A stretch of DNA of 64,000 nucleotides from WHSW01 sp963759295 (GTDB lineage: Bacteria; Actinomycetota; Thermoleophilia; Solirubrobacterales; 70-9): NCBI GenBank assembly GCA_963759295.1, contig CAVWYT010000006.1, forward strand, positions 62,001 to 126,000, written 5' to 3'. Under the pieces are notes generated by a model. It saw only the letters and a program-made list of their open reading frames with translations. It did not search any database and was not told the origin of the DNA. Positions within the stretch are counted from its first letter, which is position 1. Each line of letters begins with the position of its first letter. The translations under genes were made by a program, and so were the position numbers. Below are positions 58,804 to 64,000 of the stretch, one piece after another.

Positions 58804-59348
58804 ACGCGCCACCCGTCGGCGGTAGCTCGGCTGCGGCCGGCCGCGTCGTGGGCGAGACGCCGACGATCGCGGTGATCGCCGACACCCACCTGCCGCGCGG
58901 CAACCGGCGGCTGCCGGGGGAGTGCGTGCGCAGGATCGCCGCCGCCGACGCGGTGATCCACGCCGGCGACTTCTCGACCGCCGCCGCCTACGAGGAGATC
59001 GCCGCGATCGGGCCGCCCCTGCTCGCGGTCCACGGCAACGTCGACGATCCCGAGCTCCGCGGACGGCTGGCCGAGCGCACCGTGGTCGAGCTGTCGGGAG
59101 CCCGGATCGGCCTCGTCCACGACGCCGGCCCGGCCCGCGGCCGGCTGGCGCGGCTGCGGAGGTGGTTCCCCGACGCCGACGCGGTCGTCTTCGGCCATTC
59201 CCACCTGCCGCTGCTCGAGCGCGAGCCCGGCTTTCAGATCTTCAACCCCGGCAGCCCGACGGAGCGCCGGCGTGCCCCGGCGCGCACGATGGGGATCGCG
59301 GGCATCGACCGGAGCGGGATTCGATTCCGCCACGTAGAGCTTTCCTGA
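58800..59348 (+). CDS. YfcE/MJ0936-type metallophosphoesterase
   Basis: 182 residues of the calcineurin-like fold: IAVIADTHLPRG (D-x-H), VIHAGDFSTAAAYEE, VHGNVDDPEL, LVHDAG, VFGHSHLPLLEREPGFQIFNPGSP. Members hydrolyse phosphodiesters in vitro; the natural substrate is not known. The first 17 residues are not conserved in the family, but GTG 58800 overlaps the epoxide hydrolase stop. Confidence 0.88.
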   Translation: MNAPPVGGSSAAAGRVVGETPTIAVIADTHLPRGNRRLPGECVRRIAAADAVIHAGDFSTAAAYEEIAAIGPPLLAVHGNVDDPELRGRLAERTVVELSGARIGLVHDAGPARGRLARLRRWFPDADAVVFGHSHLPLLEREPGFQIFNPGSPTERRRAPARTMGIAGIDRSGIRFRHVELS

Positions 59349-59394
59349 CATCCGATGCGCGCTTCGCGCCGCCACGCGTCGTAGCGTGGGGGGC

Positions 59395-60019
59395 GTGGCC
59401 AGGCAGCGACTGAAGAGCCCGAGGGCGCGCCTGTTCGTCGCTCTCGACCTCCCGGATCGGGTACGTACGGAGATCGCCGCCTGGCAGCAACGCGCGCTCA
59501 CCGACCCGGCCCTGCGCCCGATGCGCGCCGAGGCACTCCACGTGACCCTGTGCTTTCTCTCCTACCACCCGGAGAAGGCGATCCCGCGGATCCTCGCGAT
59601 CGTCGGTTCGCTGCCGGCGCGCCCGGTGAAGCTGCGCTTCGATCCCCAGCCCTCACCGATGCCGAAGGGCCGGCCAAGGCTCTATGCGATCGGCGGGCGC
59701 AGCGAACCGGCCGCGGCGCTCCAGGCCCGGCTCTCCGACGCGCTTGCCTCCGAGGGCTTCTACGAGCCCGAAAAGAGGGGCTTCTGGCCCCACGTCACGG
59801 TCGCGCGGGTGCGCAGCGAGCGGCTGGCGCCGGACCCCGGACAGCGCCGCGGCAAGGGGCGGCCGAGGCGCGTCAAGCGACCTGCCGGCGCCGTTGCCGA
59901 AGCGGCTCACGAAGCCCTTCGGAGCCGTCCGGGTCGCCCTCTACCGTTCGAATCTCAGGCCCCAGGGCGCCGAGTACGTGCGCCTCGGCGGCGTCGACTT
60001 GCCGTCCCCAGATGACTGA
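59395..60019 (+). CDS. thpR: RNA 2',3'-cyclic phosphodiesterase (2'-5' RNA ligase family), one frameshift
   Basis: About 207 residues. LFVALDLPDRVRTEIAAW opens it; the two HxTx motifs are LHVTLCFLSY and PHVTVARVRS. The frame changes near 59868-59885: the C-terminus PKRLTKPFGAVRVALYRSNLRPQGAEY is in another frame and ends with TGA at 60017-60019. The ThpR/LigT family hydrolyses 2',3'-cyclic phosphates of RNA ends. GTG 59395 has TAGCGT ending 7 nt upstream. It lies directly before recA. Confidence 0.85.
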
Positions 60020-60127
60020 CCTCCAATCCCCGCATACCCGGATGACGCGCCTGGCGCTTCGCAAGTCCTCGTCCTCGGCCGCTCGCGTGGCGCATCAGTC
60101 ATCCCGACAGAAGAGGTGATCAAGACG

Positions 60128-61252
60128 ATGGCGGAAGCAAAGAAGGCGGATCTGAAGGCGGCCGACAAGGAGGCGAAGGCCAAGGACGCGGCGCTGGCCG
60201 CGGCCCTGTCGCAGATCGACAAGCAGTTCGGCCAGGGATCCGTGATGAGGCTGGGCGAGCGCGCCTCGATCCCGGTCGAGGTGGTGCCCACCGGCGCCCT
60301 GGCGCTCGACCTGGCGCTCGGGGTCGGCGGCGTGCCGCGCGGGCGGATCGTCGAGATCTTCGGGCCCGAGTCATCGGGCAAGACGACGCTCGTCTACCAC
60401 ATCATCGCCCAGGCCCAGGCCCGTGGCGGCGTCTGCGCGTTCGTCGACACAGAGCACGCGATCGACCCGATCTACGCGAAGCGGATCGGCGTCGACACCG
60501 ACGAGCTGCTCGTCTCCCAGCCCGACTACGGCGAGCAGGCGCTCGAGATCGTCGACGTGCTGACGCGCTCGGGTGCGGTCGACGTGGTCGCGATCGACTC
60601 GGTCGCCGCGCTCACCCCCCGGGTCGAGCTCGAGGGGCAGATGGGGGAGACCCAGGTCGGCCTCCAGGCGCGGTTGATGTCGCAGGCGCTGCGCAAGCTC
60701 GCCGGGAACCTCAACCGGGCGAAGACGATCTGCATCTTCACGAACCAGATCCGCGAGAAGATCGGCGTGATGTTCGGCTCGCCCGAGACCCAGCCGGGAG
60801 GCCGGGCGCTGAAGTTCTATTCCTCGCAGCGACTCGACATCCGTAGGATCGAGACGCTCAAGGAGGGCACCGAGGCGGTCGGCAACCGCGTCCGGGTGAA
60901 GGTCGTCAAGAACAAGGTCGCGGCGCCGTTCAAGCAGGCGGAGTTCGACATCGAGTACGGCCAGGGAATCTCCTACGAGGGCGGCTTGCTCGACCTTGCG
61001 ATCGAAAACGACCTCGTCCAGAAGTCCGGCTCGTTCTTCTCCTACGGCGAGCTGCGCCTCGGCCAGGGGCGCAACAACACCAAGCAGTACCTGGCCGAGA
61101 ACCCGGAGCTCGCCGGAGAGATCGAGGCGAAGCTGTTCGAGCAGCTCGGCATCGAGCGCTCGCCGAGCACGCCGCCTGCCGACGCCGTCGAGGTTGAGGC
61201 GGTCGCAGCGGCGGCGCCGGAGGCGATCGCGCAAGAGCGCAGGGCCGCCTAG
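60128..61252 (+). CDS. recA: Recombinase RecA
   Basis: 374 residues. Walker A FGPESSGKTTLVYHII, VDTEHAIDPIYAKRIGVD, Walker B VDVVAIDSVAALTPR, loop L1 EGQMGETQVGLQARLMSQALRKL and loop L2 FTNQIREKIGVMFGSPETQPGGRALKFYSS are all present and there is no intein. ATG 60128 follows an AGAAGAGGTG site. I see no CGAAC(N4)GTTCG-type LexA operator in the 108-bp gap to thpR. recX follows. Confidence 0.98.
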   Translation: MAEAKKADLKAADKEAKAKDAALAAALSQIDKQFGQGSVMRLGERASIPVEVVPTGALALDLALGVGGVPRGRIVEIFGPESSGKTTLVYHIIAQAQARGGVCAFVDTEHAIDPIYAKRIGVDTDELLVSQPDYGEQALEIVDVLTRSGAVDVVAIDSVAALTPRVELEGQMGETQVGLQARLMSQALRKLAGNLNRAKTICIFTNQIREKIGVMFGSPETQPGGRALKFYSSQRLDIRRIETLKEGTEAVGNRVRVKVVKNKVAAPFKQAEFDIEYGQGISYEGGLLDLAIENDLVQKSGSFFSYGELRLGQGRNNTKQYLAENPELAGEIEAKLFEQLGIERSPSTPPADAVEVEAVAAAAPEAIAQERRAA

Positions 61253-61268
61253 CCCGCGGATCGGCGCC

Positions 61269-61724
61269 GTGGCCGGCCCGGACGGGTTCGAGCGGGCGCT
61301 CGAGGCGCTCGCCCACAAGGAGCGCACGAGCGCCGAGCTCGCCGCCTGGCTGGCCGAGCGCGGCTTCGGCGCCGACGTGGTCGAGTCGGCGGTCGAACGG
61401 CTGATCGAGGCGGGGGCGCTCGACGACGAGCGCTTCGCGGCTCGATTCGCGGCGGACAAGCGCGAGCTGCGCGGTTGGGGCCCGGCGCGGATCCGCGAGG
61501 CGCTCGCCGCTCGCGGGCTCGATCGCGCCTCGGTCGACGCGGCGCTTGCCGGCGACGACTCCGCGGACCAGCTCGAGCGCGCGATCGAGCTGCTCGCGCG
61601 CCGCGGCGAGCCGCCGGACGACCCCGGCGCGCGCACGCGGGCGCTCGCGTACCTCGCTCGCCGCGGCTACGACTCCGAGCTCGCCTATGAGGCGGTTCGC
61701 GGCTTCGAGCGCCGAGCCGCGTAG
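61269..61724 (+). CDS. recX: Regulatory protein RecX
   Basis: 151 residues. Three-helix repeats: ERALEALAHKERTSAELAAWLAERGF, VVESAVERLIEAGALDDERFAARFAADKRELRGWGPARIREALAARGL and DDPGARTRALAYLARRGYDSELAYEAVRGF. RecX binds RecA filaments and limits their extension. GTG 61269 lies 16 nt after recA, the usual recA-recX pair. Confidence 0.92.
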   Translation: MAGPDGFERALEALAHKERTSAELAAWLAERGFGADVVESAVERLIEAGALDDERFAARFAADKRELRGWGPARIREALAARGLDRASVDAALAGDDSADQLERAIELLARRGEPPDDPGARTRALAYLARRGYDSELAYEAVRGFERRAA

Positions 61725-61772
61725 ACGCTGCCGCGCGCGCAGCGCGAGCCGACTGCCATCCGGGCGCGCGGC

Positions 61773-61801
61773 TTGCCAGATCGCCCTCGCGCGACTACGA
61801 T
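61773..61801 (+). promoter_or_regulatory. Promoter of the RNase Y transcript
   Basis: TTGCCA (61773-61778), 17-nt spacer, TACGAT (61796-61801). This is the best two-box promoter in the window. It would give a start near 61809 and a 5' untranslated region of about 255 nt or more before RNase Y. Confidence 0.7.
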
Positions 61802-61808
61802 CGCAGGG

Positions 61809-62064
61809 CGGCACCGAGCCGCCTGAAAGACGCGAACTGGCAGCTGAATCCCGAGAGTTTCCGTGGTGATCACCCCCGAGCAGAGGTTCACACCCCGGCG
61901 GACCTGATCCGCCGACCCGCAAACCGGCGCGCAGGCACCCGCGCGCCAGCAAAAAGACCAGCAGCCACGAGCGCGCTTCGGCGGCGCGGGTCGCGGCGGT
62001 CCGGAGGACCGCCGGATAGCGGAAACGCAACGCGGCGGCCGGCGACGGCCGCGGAAAGGAAGCG
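61809..62064 (+). ncRNA. Long structured 5' leader of RNase Y, unassigned
   Basis: No open frame of note. Hairpins are visible: GGCGGA/TCCGCC (near 61900), GGCGCGC/GCGCGCC (61926-61932, 61941-61947) and GGCGGTCC/GGACCGCC with a GGA loop (61996-62003, 62007-62014). The stretch is uneven in composition, with unpaired A-rich joints such as AGCAAAAAGACC. It looks like a regulatory leader or small RNA, but does not match the core sequence of any riboswitch class I can recall. Confidence 0.4.
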
Positions 62065-63493
62065 ATGGCTCAACGCGCGCTCTGGCTACCCTGGCGGCGC
62101 GAACGCGCCGCCGACCCAGGACTCGGCACCGCCCAGGCGCGACGGTTCGCAGCCCACCCCGGAGCCCGCCGAAAGCGAGCTGCGCGCGCGTCGCGAGGAG
62201 ATCGCCCGGATGGAGGAGCGAGCGCTGCGCGAGCTCGAATCGCTGGACGTCAAGCGCTCCGACCTCGAGCGGCGCACGCAGGCGCTGGCGGACCGCGAGC
62301 GCAACCTGGCCAAGGAGGGCGACGAGCTCAAGCAGGCGAAGCGCGCGCAGCGTCGCGAGCTCGAGCGCCTCTCGGGACTGAGCGCGGCGCAGGCGAAGCA
62401 GCTGCTGCTCGCCGAGGTCGAGCAGGAGGCCAAGCAGCAGGCCGGCCTGCGACTTCAGGAGATCGAGGCCCAGACCAAGGCCGAGGCCGAGCGCCGGGCT
62501 CGCAGCATCCTCTCGGTCGCGATGCAGCGCCTGGCGGCCAAGCACTCGGGAGACTCGACCACGAGGCTCGTCGATCTGCCCAACGACGAGATGAAGGGGC
62601 GGATCATCGGCCGCGACGGGCGCAACATCCGGGCGCTCGAGAAGCTCACCGGCGTCGACGTGATCATCGACGAGACGCCATCCGCAGTCGTGCTCTCGAG
62701 CTTCGACGGCGTTCGCCGCGAGATCGCTCGGCTGACGCTCGAGCGGCTGATCGCCGACGGCCGCATCCATCCGGCGCTGATCGAGGAGACCTACGAGCAC
62801 GCCCGCGAGGAGATCCAGACGCGAATCGTCGAGGAGGGCGAGCGCGCCGCGCTCGAGGCCCGCGTCGCCGGGCTCGACTCGGAGCTGCTGCGCCTGCTCG
62901 GCGAGCTTCGGTTCAGGACCAGCTATGGCCAGAACGTGCTCGACCACCTGGTCGAGTGCTCCCACCTCGCGGCGCTGATCGCCGCGGAGCTCGACGCCTC
63001 GGTCGAGACGGCGCGCCGAGCGACGCTGCTCCACGACATCGGCAAGGCGGTCACGCATGAGGTCGAGGGGCCGCACGCGCTGGTCGGGGGCCGAATCGCG
63101 CGGCGCCACGGCGAGCCCGAGGCGGTCGCGCACGCGATCGAAGCGCATCACGGCGAGGTCGAGCCGAGGACCGTCGAGGCGGTGATCGTGCAGACGGCCG
63201 ACGCGGTCTCCGGGGCTCGGCCGGGGGCTCGCGGCGACGCCCTCGAGCAGTACGTCGGACGGCTGCGCGACCTCGAGCAGATCGCGCAGCGCCACCACGG
63301 GGTCGAGCGCGTGTTCGCGATGCGCGCGGGTCGCGAGATCCGGGTAATCGTCGACCCCGGCGAGGTCGACGACGAACGCGCCGCGCTGATCTCCCACGAG
63401 ATCGCCGCTGCGATCGAGAAGGAGATGGAGTACCCGGGCCGGATCAGGATCACCGTGATCCGCGAGAGCCGCGCGACCGCGTACGCGAGCTGA
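62065..63493 (+). CDS. rny: Ribonuclease Y, N-terminus uncertain
   Basis: An endonuclease that starts mRNA decay. From 62210 the frame is continuous (427 residues): a coiled coil (MEERALRELESLDVKRSDLERRTQALADRE), a KH domain (LPNDEMKGRIIGRDGRNIRALEKLTGVDVIIDETP), an HD domain (ATLLHDIGKAVTHEVEGPHA) and the end YPGRIRITVIRE. Coiled-coil sequence continues in frame upstream of 62210, but no start codon exists back to the TAG at 62018. An ATG at 62065 with a good GGAAAGGA site is one frame away, so a frameshift between them is likely. No membrane helix is seen in either reading, unlike most RNase Y. Confidence 0.88.
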
Positions 63494-63559
63494 CCGGCCC
63501 CGCGCCGACGGCACGGCCGCACGCGAGCTTGCGGGCGATCTCTTAGGATCCCGCCCCGG

Positions 63560-64000
63560 ATGGACGACACCCTCTTCTACGTCCTCGGGATCGCGCTCGT
63601 CGTGCTCGCGCTCGTGACCGCGTTTCTCGGGCTGCGATTCGAAAAGTTCCCGCCCTCCCGAGCGCTGTTGATCGGCGGCGTCGCCGTGTTCGCCGCGCTC
63701 GTGATCGGGACGACGACGTTCGCATGGCGCAACGCCGTCGACGAGCAGGACCAACGCGAGGAGGAGCTCGCCGCGGACGTTTCCGCCAACCAGCAGGCCG
63801 GAAACGTGGGCGAGGCCGAGGAGGAGGCCGGAAGCGCAGGGCGCGCCGACCACCACCACCACCGCCGCCACCACCACGGCTCCCGCGGACGCTGCGCTCG
63901 AGCAGGGCGCCCAGGTGTTCAGCTCCGCCGGCTGCTCGGGCTGCCACACGCTCGCCGCGGCGGGCTCGAGCGGCACCACCGGTCCCGACCTCGACGGGGC
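63560..64000 (+). CDS. Membrane-anchored cytochrome c, 3' truncated and with one frameshift
   Basis: Two membrane segments at the start (LFYVLGIALVVLALVTAFLGL, about 5-25, and LLIGGVAVFAALVIGTTTFAW, about 37-57), a charged region, then after a frame change near 63820-63835 a Thr/Ala-rich linker and the haem site SSAGCSGCHTLAAAGSSG (CxxCH). The gene runs off the window. It probably exposes a c-type haem outside the membrane for a respiratory chain. TAGGAT ends 10 nt before the ATG. Related to small cytochromes near cytochrome oxidase genes (inference). Confidence 0.75.
   Translation, partial: MDDTLFYVLGIALVVLALVTAFLGLRFEKFPPSRALLIGGVAVFAALVIGTTTFAWRNAVDEQDQREEELAADVSANQQAGNVGEAEEEAGSAGRADHHHHRRHHHGSRGRCARAGRPGVQLRRLLGLPHARRGGLERHHRSRPRRG

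Noticed and set aside
60020..60127. LexA/SOS operator before recA
   Set aside because: No CGAAC-N4-GTTCG-like palindrome is visible; only a half-site-like GTTCG at about 59945, inside thpR.
61725..62064. RNase P RNA, tmRNA or cobalamin riboswitch in the rny leader
   Set aside because: Looked for the GAGGAAAGTCC core of RNase P, a tag frame ending in ALAA and the B12-box; none is present.

Overview
This is a high-GC (about 70 % by eye) chromosomal segment from an actinobacterium. An actinobacterial mIHF gene, a mycobacterial-style pyr operon with a PyrR site in the leader, Ap4A-phosphorylase-type HIT and coaBC/rpoZ/gmk linkage support this. RNase Y together with RNase J, a class 1B PyrD/PyrK and an MSQENVE-type SnoaL protein point to a deep-branching lineage such as Thermoleophilia (inference from gene content, not phylogeny). 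No CRISPR array, transposase or rRNA is seen.

Layout. 1-4.5 kb: 3' part of recJ and a Rel-type (p)ppGpp synthetase/hydrolase. 4.5-9.9 kb, minus strand: HIT protein, diacylglycerol-kinase-like lipid kinase, metallo-beta-lactamase protein, phosphomannomutase, Ap4A-phosphorylase-like HIT protein, CorA. 10.0-11.8 kb: a SAM-I riboswitch with a clear terminator controls a threonine-synthase homologue and a ThiS/MoaD-like sulfur carrier, best read as a MetM/MetO-type homocysteine system. 11.8-14.4 kb: CDP-glucose pair and a secreted LysM-M15 peptidase. 14.6-16.2 kb: a 1.45-kb insert with a cupin-TPR and a SnoaL gene, bounded by an intact tRNA-Arg(CCG) and a 38-nt copy of its 3' half. 16.3-18.2 kb: RNase Z and a dehalogenase-like hydrolase.

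18.3-27.9 kb: pyrR-pyrB-pyrC-cysteine hydrolase-carA-carB-pyrK-pyrD, mostly with 4-nt start/stop overlaps, i.e. UMP synthesis to orotate. 28-31.3 kb: mihF, gmk, rpoZ, coaBC, TPR protein, dtd. 31.4-44.3 kb: the transcription/translation cluster rimP-nusA-infB-DUF503-rbfA-nrnA-truB-ribF-rpsO, a peroxiredoxin, a DsbA-like protein, pnp and an M16 peptidase. 44.3-49 kb: dapB, amidase, dapA, rnj. 49-64 kb: secreted metallopeptidase, two-component system, ftsK, rodZ, cinA, epoxide hydrolase, YfcE-like phosphodiesterase, thpR, recA, recX, RNase Y with a long structured leader, and the start of a membrane cytochrome c.

Two general points. First, about a dozen single-base frameshifts interrupt otherwise normal housekeeping genes (seven between 2.5 and 8.3 kb; one is in a G7 run), which looks like sequence error rather than decay, so these genes are annotated as whole CDSs. 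Second, at least fourteen genes have a TANNNT -10 hexamer ending only 6-11 nt before the start codon, the signature of leaderless transcripts.
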